Below, one piece after another: positions 32,591 through 45,252 of a stretch of DNA of 64,000 nucleotides (position 1 is its first letter; each line of letters opens with the position of its first letter). The notes beneath the pieces are model-generated. The model did not search any database and was not told the origin of the DNA. It worked only from the letters and a program-made list of their open reading frames with translations. The position numbers were made by a program, and so were the translations under genes. The DNA lies in the NCBI GenBank assembly GCA_009760855.2, contig WPIO01000035.1, positions 896,001-960,000 of the forward strand, read 5' to 3'. The DNA comes from Cristatella mucedo (taxonomy: Eukaryota > Bryozoa > Phylactolaemata > Cristatellidae).

Positions 32591-35117
32591 CAGCATCCCA
32601 GCCGAATTCAAAGAACAATAAAGCTATTTGCAAAGCAAGCCAGTGCACCAAAACAGATGTAAATACACTGCCACGAGGCGAGCGTTGTCACGGAAACTGA
32701 GCACCGAAGAGCAGTTGCCCTAGAGATGTTCTGCTTCAGCCACGAGAGTGGCTAATTTCTCGGATTGTGGAGCCTAAGAGCCGTGTTTGAATTCAGCCGG
32801 TGAAAGCAGGTTTTATCTGTCGCTGGCGTAGCTATAACCCCGCGGTCCGTTGTGTCTAGTTGAGTCCAGTCGGAAATCGGAACGGTGATCTACTTCTGCC
32901 GTCACCGGGACGCAGAGACGGTACAATGCTCCATCGCCTGTGAATGGGTCGTAAAGTTGATTGAGATTTTGAATAATGCGAAGCTGAAGCAACAAACGGG
33001 AGGCTGAAACTGAACGCAGTAACTGTGCTGAGCTCATAGCTCAAGCTCGCGGGGGGGGGCTGGTAAGGACCATCAGCTAGAAGCCTCGTACTTTCAGGTT
33101 TTGCGAACATTTTGTTCTGCGCTATATTTTTGTCCTCTGTTATTTTATGTCCCGAGTCGATTTGTAAATTTTGCGCCTTCCAATCTTCAGTTTCGCAGCT
33201 TCCTCACAGGCGCTAGCACTTTTTAAGCAACTAAATAATGTCCGGTCTTATGTACCACAGAGTCGAGCATTTCAAAAGTTTCCAATCTCTCAGCAGAAGA
33301 GCTCTGGTAAAAAAGTTACGTTTACGATCTGTGACCAGATGAGAATCTATTAAAATACTGCATGAGCACGAGAGTATACAGTTTAGAGAAAGAGGGAGAT
33401 GAGACTTGTGTATATACGTATATACAAATATAGGTAGAGAGAGTAGACGACTGCGTTGGGTAGTGGATGGCGATGAGTAAAGAAAAGAGAAGAGAATGAG
33501 GCATGGGGGAAAAATATGTTCGGAGACTGCTCGGAAAAATTGAACTGCGAAGTAAAGTGAAGACAAAGTCCTCAATTAAGCTATAAACTGTCGATAAAAA
33601 CCAAGGCTCATACGACACATAGCCCCATTTTGAGTGACATGAAATGGGATCTATACTGACTTCCTATGCAGAATTTGTGTGGGCATATATTCCATCGAGA
33701 GACGGCTCTCACGCCGACCAGTTCGAGTGATTAGTTTATCGTGACCTTTTTCCGTTTAGATAAAGTCCTAGTGAAACCACGTTGGTTAGTGGAAAAGTTC
33801 TTGAAATGGTGAGGCGCCAGGGAAAGCCTGTTCACGAATTTGAAATAAAAATGAATTCTCATCGTTCATATTTGCTCTTCGTTCGTAATTGTCGAGCAAG
33901 ATGCCAAACGTCGTCACTGGCCTCGCAGATCTGAACGTTAGGAAGATAAAAGAGTAGTTAAGTAACAGCTATACCGCATTCTGCACGACATAACTCTGAA
34001 AACGCACCGCATAGCCCTAAGATTACCCGTTAAGTCTCTCAATTCTGATTCATCTGCCGGCGACCGAATCAACAGGATCGGTCAGGTTAGGAAAATCGGT
34101 ATTGGACGAATTAATTACATAAAGCGGTCTGTAATCTTGTGACCGGGCGCTTTTAAGCAGGATGGGGTTTAGGGATGGCTACTAAATTTTTTCTGAATAA
34201 GTCGAGTACTTGGGATGCATCCTAGGCCAGAGGTCGCTTACTCGTAATTATGCTCAGCACGTTCGGATATATCTGCGTCTTCTGCGAACGATTTTCTCTC
34301 GATTTCGCAAAGAAGTCTACAGCTTCGCGACAGCCGGTCGGCCGGCTCTAAGTTTTCGGCGAAATCAATATCATTCTTCGGGAGTTGCCAAGGAGCATAA
34401 GAAAATTCATGAGCAAGAAGGCAGTTTTTTTTAGTATCTTCCATCACTCGCAAGCAGCATTCGAGCATACAAAATATCGTATGCTCGATAGCGTAAACGG
34501 GCAGTACTGTTTATTGATCGTCCGTCGAACTCAGTTTCCCATTGGTGGTGTCAGGCTTCGCTCTCTAGCGTGCAGCTAGTCCAAAGGTTTCCGCATGCAG
34601 TTCCGAACGCCGCTAGCTGAAAAAATCCCTTTTAGGGAGTAAACTAATCTTCAGCGTACGCACGCACGCTGCTACAAGTACGTACGCCGTCCACACCAAA
34701 GTGGCTTTGAAGGGATGCGCCTTAGCCGCCCCTTTTAGTGTCGCGATGCCTGACCTAAGTCGTAGAACATGATGAAATTCGTAAAAATCTGGTGCCGAGA
34801 ATAGAGTTGCCAGATAGCCGCCTCCATCGCTGATCGCTCTATCGAGAACGAGCAGTCAGTCCCATTGATCCTGCCATGACCGAACTTTGCCGAGGTTCTT
34901 TTTTTCTCGGCGAAGCAGGCAGCCGGCGCCTCGAAATCGGCACTATAAGTGCCGGCCCTTGCTTGCAGGCGGCGGCGGTGAGGTGGCAGGACCGCACGAG
35001 ATGGCGACGTAAAATGCGCCTTCTGATAAATTGAATTTCCGCTCGCTCTCGCGCGCTGTCCGCTTTGAGTGGCGGACACCAACTGCGAGCTATGTATTCA
35101 CCGAGCGGAAAAAAATT
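32591..35117. other. Intergenic, nothing recognised
   Basis: 2.5 kb without a supported gene. A GC-rich minus-strand frame of 115 codons (35082-34735) and others match nothing I recognise and lack splice context. A (TATA)-type stretch occurs near 33408-33430. Confidence 0.4.
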
Positions 35118-35252
35118 AAAAAATATAATTCGCTTGTATAGCGCCTCAAGAGAACTTAATCTCTATTCACGCGCTTCACATATCCCTCAAGGCTCGAGCC
35201 CATGAACTCAGCCAGAACTTGGCGAGCACCTTAAACGCTGAACCAATCTAGG
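35118..35252 (-). mobile_element. SINE A copy, minus strand
   Basis: Reading minus: TTGGTTCAGCGTTTAAGGTG (box A), GGCTCGAGCC (box B at 35200-35191), then GAATAGAGATTAAGTTCTCT and GAGGCGCTATACAAGCG. This is the same head and CR1-A-like tail as the plus-strand copies. Confidence 0.75.
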
Positions 35253-35359
35253 TCGGAAAACGTCAAATACTGCAGTGGCGACTGGACTACCAGGATCCCC
35301 GTACGTATTGGTAGCACGACGACCAGAATATTGGGGGCCTTCCGACCACCACCGCTTTG

Positions 35360-37355
35360 GCTATCTGTATGTGTCTCCGTCTGTAACTCCAAAAAGCCAC
35401 GAAGACGATGTGAGGGTTTCGCAGGAGAGTTTTGTATAGCGAGCTCACAGCCTAAGCGGCTTTCGGTACGCATTCGGTGGCTAACAGAGTTCATCTCACG
35501 CAACAAAGAGAAAGTGGAAAGCATAGCAGAGTCAGGAGAGAGGTTGAGGTAGTGCTTATCGTGAAAGTAGCAGCTCAGGACCACTGGAAAGAATGTGCTA
35601 TAATCGGAAACAGGAGAGTAATAGTTCCACAGTTTAGGACATGCAGAGCGAAAGCTTCCGTCATTAACGGTCTTTAAGCGGAGAAATGAAAAAGCTAAAT
35701 TATTATCCACACAGGACCCGAGGACACGAGGAGGCTGAAACTGGTGCTACAGTTCAGCTAGGTACGGAGGAGCCAAGCTGTGGTGGGCCTTGTGAGTCAG
35801 CGTAAGAACTTTGCTCTGCATCCGTTGATCAACCGGCAGCCATCCTAGCTCTTTTAGCAAAGGAGACATGCGGTAAAATCTCCAGGACTTTAAAACTAGC
35901 CTTGAAGCTATATTCATAACCATTTGTACTCGCCTAGTTGCTTTCTTTGGTAGCCCGGCGACAAGGGAATTAGAAGAATAAAACCGAGACAGAATTAAGG
36001 AGCTAGTAAAGTATTTTGCAAGCCACTGTCGAAGACAGCTCCTAATCTTAGATAGGGATCGGACGTGATGGCTAGTTGAAGAAGCAGTATTCTGAATGAT
36101 ACTTTTAAAATTTAGGCAGCTGTCGAAAACGACACGAGCAAAGCCTTCTAATCCAGCCACACGCTTAGGGTGTCCTATGAGAAGCAGTTCATTTTTATTG
36201 TCATTAAGTTTCAAGAAATTTTCCGACATCCAGGATCGAATGTCGGCAAGGCAACCATTCAGTTTATTAGTTGCTGCAGCAGATTTCGACGGTTTGAATG
36301 ACAAATACTGCTGCGCATCGTCAGCATTAAAGTGTTATCCTATTCCAAAGGTAAGAATGGATTTTATTATTAGAGGACCAGTATAAATAAAAAATAGCAA
36401 GGTACCGAGGACGGTCCCTTGATGGACTCCACAGGTGACCGGTCTCATGGGTGAGACCCCACGCGACACAGATTGAACACAATCAGACAAGTAGAATTTA
36501 AGCCAGGCCTGTGCCTCATCTGCCAGACCGATCGCTGTTCTTAATCGTCAAGTACGACATCGTAATCAATAGTATCGAAGGCAGCTGATAGATCTAGCAA
36601 AGCTAGGGCAGTGAAATTCCCGTCATAGCTGCCACATAGAATTTCATTGTAAACACGGAGGAGAGCAGTTTCAGTGGTGTGTTGCCCCTTGAACCCAGAT
36701 ACAAAGTTTTCTGACATTTCTTTCTTTTGAGTATTTGCTACCAGTTGCTTAGCGACAATTTTTTCAAGAATCTTTGAAAAAAAGGAAGAAGCAAAACTGG
36801 GCGATAGTTTGCAAAGACCTCTGTATCTAATCCAGGCTTTTGAAGTATGGGTCTAATGATTGCCGATTTGAAGGACTTGGGTACGACTCCTATTTCCAAA
36901 GAAGCATTAAATTCTCAGTTATGGCAGGGCTAAGTTGGTCTGCCAGTGAAGACCACAGAGATGATGGTACATGGTCTTCAGGAGACGAGCTCCTTTTGCT
37001 AGATCTTATTAAGGTAGCCGTATCGCAAGCAGAAACCTCGGAAAGTCTTTTAAGGGAGGTCACAGGTTGCGATGCCGAAAGTGCTTTACTCGACAGGGGC
37101 TTATGGAGGCACGAATGTTCACAATTTTTTCAGCAAAGAAGGCCGAAATATTCAGCTAAGCCATTAATATCTGGTGAGTCAGACCTCTCAGCATTGGCCG
37201 GTAAATGGTTAACCGTCTTATAAATTTGCTTTGGGTCTGACTGGCAGGATTTCAGTTTTCAAGTGAATAATGAAGCCCTGGCCTTTATAAGCCTCTTGGT
37301 TAAAACTCGAAGGAATTCTTTGAAATTGACTACATCTATATTAGACCCAATTGCC
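35360..37355 (-). mobile_element. CR1-B LINE, longest copy (about 2.0 kb)
   Basis: Minus-strand reverse-transcriptase remnant. Motif A region near 36640-36550 reads ALLDLSAAFDTID; motif B near 36440 reads VHQGTVLGTLLFFIY; motif C near 36330 reads FNADDAQQYLSF with both acids kept. ADIRSWMSENFLKLNDNKNE and LGWLPVDQRMQSKVLTLTHK follow, then a tail with PKLWN and the CR1-B 3' end near 35365. Many frameshifts and stops. 5' truncated near 37355, beside the (ATT)n tail of the next copy. Confidence 0.88.
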
Positions 37356-38425
37356 TAAAACGACGTTATAATAATAATAATAATGCACTTGATAAAGCGC
37401 CCTCAGAGAGCTTAATCACTCTCTAGGCGCTTTACATTTGCTGCAAAGGGAAATGCAATTGAATGGTGAGTAAAATCATGCTTGATAAACAAACAAAATG
37501 AATAACATGGTTAGGGGTGACATGCACACGGTCAGCATGCAAATGTGGTTAGTGGCAGCATGCACAGTGTCAGCACGCATAAGCACATCAAGGACGAATC
37601 GCATGGACCCACTAAAAGCTGTCTTAAGTAAAGGTGTTTAAAATTTTTTTTTTAAATGTGGTCAGGTCAGGGGATGTTCTGACGCAGGTCGGGAGGGAGT
37701 TCCAGGCTTTGGGAGCATACGAACTAAATGCACGGTCTCCAAAGGATTTGAGGTTTGTACGAGGTATTTGTAGACTGTTGGTTTCCGAAAAGCGAGTGGT
37801 ACGATGCTTGGCCTGATGGCATATCCGAGAGATAGGCTGGAGCCAAAGAATTAAGTGACCTAAAAATGAGCGACAAAACCTTGAAGTCAATCCGTTGCTT
37901 GACTGGTAGCCAGTGCAGGTCGGCGAGAAGTGGTGTAATGTGGCAACTGTGACGCTCACGGCAGACAAGTCAAGCTGCCGAGTTTTGGACAAGCTGCAAT
38001 CGCCTGATCGCATATGCCGGTAGGCCATCGTGCAATGAGTTGCAGAAGTCGAGACGGGATGTCACGAATGCATGGACCAACTTAGATGTGGTATCCTCAC
38101 CTAAACAAGCCTAAATTTTAGCAATGCTATGAAGCTAAAAATAGGCAGATTTGACTGTGGAGCTGATATGGTCGTCTAACGAGAGGTCGCTTTGGAATAT
38201 GACACCTAGATTTCGAGCTGATTAAACTGGAGATATGCTGGCAGAGCCTATTTTGAGCGGCAGCCTTTCCAATTTGTGAATCACACTGGGTTCACCCATA
38301 ACTAGTAAGTTAGTTTTATCGTCATTTAGTTTTAGAAAATTGGCTGCCATCCATGTGCGGATGTCATCAATACATGCAGCAAGTGAGTTGAGAGAATTTG
38401 AGGTGCTCAAGCCAGAGCTTAACGC
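37356..38425 (-). mobile_element. CR1-A LINE fragment
   Basis: Minus-strand: STSNSLNSLAACIDDIRTWM (38405-38345), LNDDKTNLLVMGEPS, then LHHFSPTCTGYQSSN, FGDRAFSSYAPKAWNSLPTC and a 3' UTR. It ends in GAGAGTGATTAAGCTCTCTG and an (ATT)n tail at 37363-37385. Nearly continuous 134- and 62-codon frames make it one of the younger CR1-A copies. Confidence 0.88.
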
Positions 38426-38799
38426 GGTGCATCTTTGAAGTATTTTGTAAATTGAAAGGAATCTCCACGACTCAGTTCACGGATAGAATGAACGGGACCA
38501 CACATGTCAAAAGCATGCTCCCGTGGCCGTCATGGCTCACACACACATACTGAAGGAACGAAGGAAGGACGGCGAGCAATTCTGGGCAGCTCCAGCGGTA
38601 TTGATTAGCGTTGCGGATTCTTGATCCAGAGGCGTACTGGTTTCGGCTAATTTTTAGGATTCGCGGTTTATGGGTCAATGGCATTTAGTACGTTATTTTT
38701 CCCACCACGCCGGCTTATGGCTTTGAGACATTTACAGCCCAGAAGAGATTACAGCGCTGCTGTTGGCTTATCGGCCGTTGCGATTTAAGGGAGTGATTT

Positions 38800-39030
38800 C
38801 TAAGCGGTGGGCTGCAGAGGCCCGTCAGTAACGTCAAAGATGCCGGGCAGGACGGTGGCGTACTGGCCCGCCGCTGCGGTGGCGGCGTCCGTGCGAATAA
38901 ACGCCTCTGAGCCCGCTTCGGTGTTGTACGTGGTACCGCGTACCTGCTGTTTGGAGCAGGTCAAACTACACTGGTCGAACCCGAATGGAAGTTCTGCAAT
39001 ATCGATGCCGTACCTTACCCGGCGGTTCTT
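38800..39030 (-). other. Exon-like minus-strand frame, weakly Ig-like
   Basis: After CTCTCTCAG (acceptor-like, ending at 39031) the frame is open for 76 codons to TAG at 38802-38800. It contains FDQCSLTCSKQQ and, about 30 residues on, DAATAAAGQYATV, which loosely recalls the C-strand and D.A.Y motifs of immunoglobulin-like domains, but the second cysteine is missing. No partner exon was found. Low confidence; could be chance in GC-rich DNA or a captured exon. Confidence 0.2.
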
Positions 39031-39182
39031 CTGAGAGAGCGGCGATCGCGAACAGACTTAGTGGTCGCTCTTCTTCGCCTCCCTTGACCACCGATGACTT
39101 ACATTCGCACCAAGTTTGCCTCGTCCAAAGTATGTTTTCAAAGCTACTATGCTGGTTGGCCATTTTCTTGATGGAATAAAAA

Positions 39183-39330
39183 CAATTCTTTGTTTAGCAC
39201 CCTAAGAAAATTAAGACTCTACCAAGAGCGCTTTGCAATTACCCGCAAGAGAAGCGATTCCCGAGGGTTAATAAAATGTCCTCGTAACGTGCTTACACCC
39301 CCACCAAGCAAAAGCACACAAGTGTAATGC
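39183..39330 (-). mobile_element. CR1-A 3' terminus, old
   Basis: TTTAGCACCCTAAGAAAATT then CTACCAAGAGCGCTTTGCAA and CCGCAAGAGAAGC correspond to the reversed CR1-A end. Coding part absent. Confidence 0.5.
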
Positions 39331-39633
39331 TTAGACCAATATGCCAAAGCTTACAAGATGACACTCCGGGTCACCGATTAATAGAGCCCTGGTTAGTGAA
39401 TCATCGGCGGGTAAGCACTCAAAGCACACATGAACAAAAAGATGAACTAATCTTGACGATGAAGTCTTCCGGTGAAAATAGGCTGCTCATAACTATTACA
39501 TTGTATATATATATATTTCTTCTAATTTAAGCGAAATGGTCTGTCTGTCACACGGCAAGATGGCGACTAGTACTACCGGGATTGACATGTAATAGACATC
39601 TACGACTCAGCGAAGTGAGTCCACAGGCAATGA

Positions 39634-39973
<340 letters not shown>

Positions 39974-40880
39974 CGCACATGGATGGCAGCAAGTTTCTTA
40001 AATTAGTTACCAAATTACCCAAAACCAACTTACTAGCAATGGGCAAACAAGTATGACTCAGAAATTGGAAAACCTAACGCTAAAAATCGACTCCGCCAGC
40101 ATATTTTCCGTTGAATCTGAACGTAATCTAGGTGTCCTGCTCCAAAGTGACCTTTAATTAGATGACTACTTCAGCTCCACAGTCAAGTCTGCCTACTTTT
40201 AGCTACATATCGTTGCTAAAATTCGGGCTTGCTTAGACAGGGATACTACATCCAAATTGGTTCATTCATTTGTGACATCCCATCTCGACTTCTGTAACTC
40301 ACTGTTTTCTCGTCTCCCGGCGTGTGCAATCAGGTGCTTACAGTTGGTGTACAACTCTGCAGCTAGGCTCGTCTGCCGTGGGCATTGCAGCTGCCACATC
40401 CCACCAATTCTTGCCGACCTGCACTGGCTCCTAATCGAGCAGCGAATCGACTTCAAGGTTCTGTCACTTACTTTAATGGTCTCTTGATTCTCTGGCTCCA
40501 GCCTACCTATCAGAATTACTCCCACACCAGGCGTAGAATCGTAAAGCCCGCTGTTTTGAGTTGAATCGTTTAGCCATACCTCATACGCACCTCACCCAAA
40601 GCCTGAAACTCACTACCAACGCACGTCACAACATCCCCTGACATGACGTCGTTTAAAAAGAAGCTTAAACCTACCTGTTTATTAGCATTTTGTGGGTCTT
40701 TATGATTCGTTCTTCGGTCGCATGTACCTGCTTACGCAATTCCTGCTGCTTGCGGATATTACCACCAATTGTACGGTTATATTTTCTATACAGCTTTTGT
40801 AAAGTGCCTAGAAAGAGACTCAGTTCTCTGAGGGTGCTATACAAACATTATATATAAATATAAATAAATAAATAAATATA
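39974..40880 (+). mobile_element. CR1-A LINE fragment, 5' end at microsatellite
   Basis: Begins inside the codons for RTWMAA (CGCACATGGATGGCAGC) immediately after (TA)n. Continues to SFVTSHLDFCNSLFSRLPAC, LQLVYNSAARLVCRGHCSCH and IEQRIDFKVLSLT, then the 3' UTR and terminus at 40800-40850 with an AT-rich tail. Frameshifted. Confidence 0.85.
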
Positions 40881-40930
40881 TATATATATACATATAATGA
40901 AACGTTTGTGTTATACATCAGAAAGACTAC

Positions 40931-41066
40931 GACTGCTGGCCTAGTGGTTATGGCGCTCACCCTGACCAAGGTCTGTCTGCTGTCATGGGCTCGAGCAACG
41001 TTGCATATGTGAAGCGAGTGAATAGAGATTGAGTTATCCTACGGTGCTATACAAATGAGATATTAT
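40931..41066 (+). mobile_element. SINE A copy
   Basis: Box A TGGCCTAGTGG near 40936-40946 and box B GGGCTCGAGCAA near 40987, then GAATAGAGATTGAGTTATCC and ACGGTGCTATACAAATGAGA. The region after it (41067-41469) shows at most a faint tRNA-like patch (GGCTTCGATCCTC at about 41180). Confidence 0.75.
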
Positions 41067-41469
41067 TTTGTATATTGGCTCTTGCTAATTATAACAATTA
41101 GGATGCCTTTATGTCACGATCAATGGTTAGGCGGCATAAAAGCCCAAGTTACACATTAATAAGGCAGTTGTGCTGTCGGCTTCGATCCTCGAAGGCATGT
41201 TGTGCTTCGGGATTCGAACGAGATTTATGATTACGTTATGATTGGTGCTGGCCAGATTTAGCTCTCCGCGTCTGTCGAATAAACTGTTCTATGCTACGGA
41301 TGTAGACTTTTCATATTAAGGTGTGGAGGCTCTTTATTGCTACCGCGTTCAGCTGCCGTCGGAATACCTGGGCGGATCGAGGCAGCTTTTCTAGCGACTC
41401 TCTAGTCTCTAGCTTGAAGGCGCAGCTTCAGAAGTGCTGGTGATGCAATGCGGTGTATCCCCGTCAGTA

Positions 41470-41812
41470 ACTCGACAAAGCCACAAAGACTCTCCGCGTG
41501 CTATGGAGGGAGCTTTCTATAGCGCACAGTCACAGCCCGAGAGGCTTTCGGTACGCATTCGGTAGCCAGCAGACTTCGTTTCACTCGACAAAGAGAAAGT
41601 GAGAAGCATGGCTGAGTCAGGAAGACAGTTGAGATAATGAGTAGCATGGTAGCAATAGCTCAGGACGGCTGGAAAGGATGTGCCAAAGTCGGCAACAGGA
41701 GAGTAGATGTCGTTTCGAGTAAGAATTGTGGAAGTCAATTCCACAGTCGAGGACCTGCAAGAGCAAAAGCTTCTGTCGCCGGCGGTTTTTAAGAGTGGGA
41801 ATTCTCATCCGT
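41470..41812 (-). mobile_element. CR1-B LINE 3' fragment
   Basis: Minus-strand copy of the CR1-B end: CGGAAAGCATG-type 3' UTR, TACCGAAAGCCTCTCGGGCT and the AACAAAGTCTGCTGGCTACC block. It starts upstream in LRPSLWN-type coding sequence near 41760. Confidence 0.7.
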
Positions 41813-41894
41813 CGTCCAGAAATAGCAACGTTATATGCATGGTATATGTGATATTAGGACTTGAGTGAGAACCCGCAACGACGCGTTAGTCAGT

Positions 41895-42242
41895 GGCGGA
41901 GCCAGAAGGTCGGGCCGCGCATTTGACCCCTCCCCCCCGACAGTGGGGCAGTGAGATGGGCCGCGCCCTATTCCTACGCCCGCCAACGACGAAAATGTTC
42001 TTAATTGATGAGAAATTAAGAATAATTAATAATGTTTTAATGTCGCTCAATGAGGAACTTCTGAGTTAATGTCGAGTAGACGCTATGGTTTTTCGCTATA
42101 ATTTCTTTATTAATCGCGGGCCTAGCCCCGCCTAGCTGAAAATCTTGCGAGTCTTTTCCCCGACATAAAAATCTTGCGGATTTTGCCCCGAAATAAAAAT
42201 CTTGCGGGTTATGCCCCCGCAGATGGAAAGCGTGGCTCCGCC
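41895..42242. mobile_element. Possible MITE with GGCGGAGCCA inverted ends
   Basis: GGCGGAGCCA at 41895-41904 is matched inverted by TGGCTCCGCC at 42233-42242. The left tip CAGTGGCGGAGCCA resembles terminal repeats of several hAT-type elements. No coding sequence lies between and I found no clear 8-bp target duplication, so this is tentative. Confidence 0.4.
42138..42222. repeat. Three-copy minisatellite, about 29-bp unit
   Basis: AAAATCTTGCGAGTCTTTTC, AAAAATCTTGCGGATTTTGC and AAAAATCTTGCGGGTTATGC begin successive diverged units. It lies inside the possible MITE next to its right end. Confidence 0.75.
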
Positions 42243-44114
42243 GTGATGGAGTTTGTAACATGGGTGAAAAGGAAAGGCCGAAGGTCGAATCGCTAGTTAC
42301 ACTAACGTATTGTAGCAGCGTTGAGCTGCCTTTAAGCACCCATAAAAAACCGTCTGATCAAACGCCCTTCGAGCCTACAGTCTGACATATCTCACAGATT
42401 TAGGACCTAACCCAGATGAGCGCTTTGCCAGTCACTACAATGTAGGGTAGTCGAGAGGCACCTCACAGACGGAATTGGTTGTCAATTTATAATGTCAAAC
42501 GCTACAAAATAAATTCAGGAGAACTTGCAAAGAAGCACTAAACAGTCCAGAAGTTTTCATTCATAAAGTAGCTGCAAACCAAATGGGAGAGCAGTTTCTG
42601 CGCAAAGGTCATGATCGGAAAATGCTGGCGCAAAGCTCTTTTTTTCGTCGACGCTGCCGTAACTGCCTCGTAGGAGCTGAGTCTGTGGGCGATTTAAGGC
42701 GGATATACACGCGCATGTAGCTTCCACATGCAAAACATCTCTTGCATTTAAATTGGCTGCGTTACGGTAATGTAATGATAGGCTTTGCTTATTCCGACAT
42801 TACAAGGCGGCGCTCGGTCAAAAATACGCGTCGCACGTGTCGGGGTGATGCACTCCAACCGGATGCGACCGCAAGCCACTTAGTTTGGAGCTATGTCTCA
42901 AAAGACACTAAGGTCAGATTGAATCTCTTCAGAGAAAGATTTTTATGAAATTATATAATATCTTTAATTTTCAGCGAGAAGCAACTGTCTACATATTTAG
43001 TTTGGGTCAATGTTTAGGTCACCGCCGTACCCTAGCTACCGACCTCCGTTGTTAGCTTAATCACGCCCGGCGCTACCGTACGTAGTCTCAGTCTGTTAGA
43101 AATCGATTCCATGAAAGAAGACTAATTAATGTACGAAACAGGCCGAGGGTAGCGAACCAATTTGGGGAGAGCCGACCATGACATCTTTGCTATGCGTACA
43201 ACAACCTGGCGGGGCTATAAATGTTTGCTCGGATGATCTTCACCATAAGATCGTTAGAGACAGCGAGAGCAAGATTGTTACTACAGTAAGTGCAAGTTTG
43301 ACATCTTTAGCTGCTCTCATATCCAGTTTCTAAGAATCTCTATCGTCGAAAGAATATCAAACCGCGAATTGGTTACTGGGAAGCGCTGTTGAGACCCGTA
43401 GCAACCGTTCGATTGCCGTCGGCGGTACTATTATCGTCGAATCTTAGCTCGCTGTAATATATGTTTTACTGTCGTGAAGCATTGCTCCTTTTTCATGCGT
43501 GAGTGTTCATGCATTTAAGGCCTGCGTTTTGATGTATGTCGAAAGTGTGGTAGCGGGTTCGTTACGTATCCGTTGTTTTACTTGTACACTCCAGATAGAA
43601 AGGCGTGTGCCGTTAGGTATCCCTTTCGACGTGTCAGCATGGCTCCCACTACGCGGGAAGTAATCTAAATTTGAGCTAGCAAGTATTCGTGCATCGCCTG
43701 GTCCAATGTCGATTTTCCCGCCAGTCTTCTTTCGCTGCGGCAAGGCATGCACCGAGTTGAAGACATGTGTCCTGCCGCTACCTGAGCACGCCGGCAGTGC
43801 TTGACGTACAAGCTTTTAAGCATGCCGGCTCGCAAGCGCGATCAAAAGCCACCGTAAAGCTGCATGGCATGCACGACAACGCTCGGCTTCGGTGCAATCG
43901 GTGCATGTTGCATGCAGCTGCAGTTCAGCGACGGCATCATTATCTGAAGCCAACACCTGCTCAGGTCAATTTACGCAATGTTGCCCAGTTGCCGAGTAAA
44001 AAGTGCATGCCGTTGATTTTGGATTTTTGCAAGTGGTGGCATGTTTCTTATCCTCTTTTTCGTTGCGATGCACTACAGCTGCAGCTTAGCTAGAGCAGTT
44101 GCATCCTCTTACAG
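42243..44114. other. FAM228 5' flank or first intron
   Basis: No recognised repeat. TATAAA at 43216-43221, followed by a donor-like ACA|GTAAGT (exon end 43285), could mark a promoter and non-coding first exon of the FAM228 gene. A start codon in frame with the exon at 44115 was not found with confidence; short ATG frames near 43829 and 43979 are possible but unproven. Confidence 0.3.
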
Positions 44115-44273
44115 TATGTGCCCCTCAAGCCTACCATCGAAAAGTATGCTAGAAGGCCAACATCTACACCCAACCCTCAGCTAAGAGATGGAAACGTCGA
44201 GCCGAAGAACCTTGTTGGACAAGCACTTAAATTGCAAGAGTGGGTGAACTCAAAATCTGTGAAGCACGTTCAG
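44115..44273 (+). CDS. FAM228 exon 1 (visible)
   Basis: Acceptor CTCTTACAG ends at 44114; donor GTAGGC starts at 44274. 53 codons, phase 0 at both ends: basic, Pro-containing start (PTIEKYARRPTSTPNPQLRD) and LQEWVNSKSVKHVQ at the end. There is no ATG in this frame, so an upstream exon is needed. Least conserved part; its membership rests on phase and position. Confidence 0.6.
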
Positions 44274-45166
44274 GTAGGCACGGGCAGCCTGCATTAATCA
44301 GTCTAACAGCATGCCGCATTTAGTAAGCCTGCTTTTTCTAAATGTTCCCGTGTTAACTTGGCCAGAGCATGCCTTGTGCGGATCGCGTACCATATTCTGC
44401 TTCGTGCTCCTGTTGAGGGCAAGACTAATCTCCTTTTTTGCAAGGTTTATGAGGGTTGAAATCAGGCTGCTCGGCATGAAACAATCCATATGCACAGGGA
44501 AGGCTTCCAGTGAGAAGAAGGCCAATGAGTCATGGCCTCCCCTAAACCCACTCGAAGAGCCGTGACGATTGTCAAGCCATCGATATGTCCATTCAGCCTA
44601 CGTATGATAGCTGCCTTTGGCAAAGCCAAGGTCGGGCCCCCTGATTGGTTTAATCCAAGACCTGCTTCTGCTACTACCGTCATTCGTTGACTGCATTACG
44701 ACTGGCTGTGAATATTGCAGGCTTTCGATTACTGCGGCATGGTAGCTTGTCATTCCTAGTGACGACTCAATGCCACAGATAGCATTCCTCGCATCTTGCT
44801 AAGCTTTGCATAGTGCCCTGTGCGAACTAAATCTCTTTCTAGGCTCTTTACTTCTGCTGGAAAGGAAGCATGCTAATTATAGTTATAACATGCACAATTT
44901 TAGTTATTATGAAAATAGAAATTATTTTTTAAATTATAGAACAATTTCAGTAAGCATAAGCATGTCAAGGACAATTCACTCGAATGGAGCAAAAGGCGTG
45001 AGGAACAGGTGGGTTCTTAGCTTCTTTTTAAATGTCAAGTCAGAGGATGTTGTGATGCCAGTCGGAAGTGACGTCAGTCGGGAGACGTGCGCAGGCGTGC
45101 GTGCATGCCCATGGACAGGGCATTTTCACTCCTAAACAGACACCCACACACAAACACACCCACACA

Positions 45167-45252
<86 letters not shown>

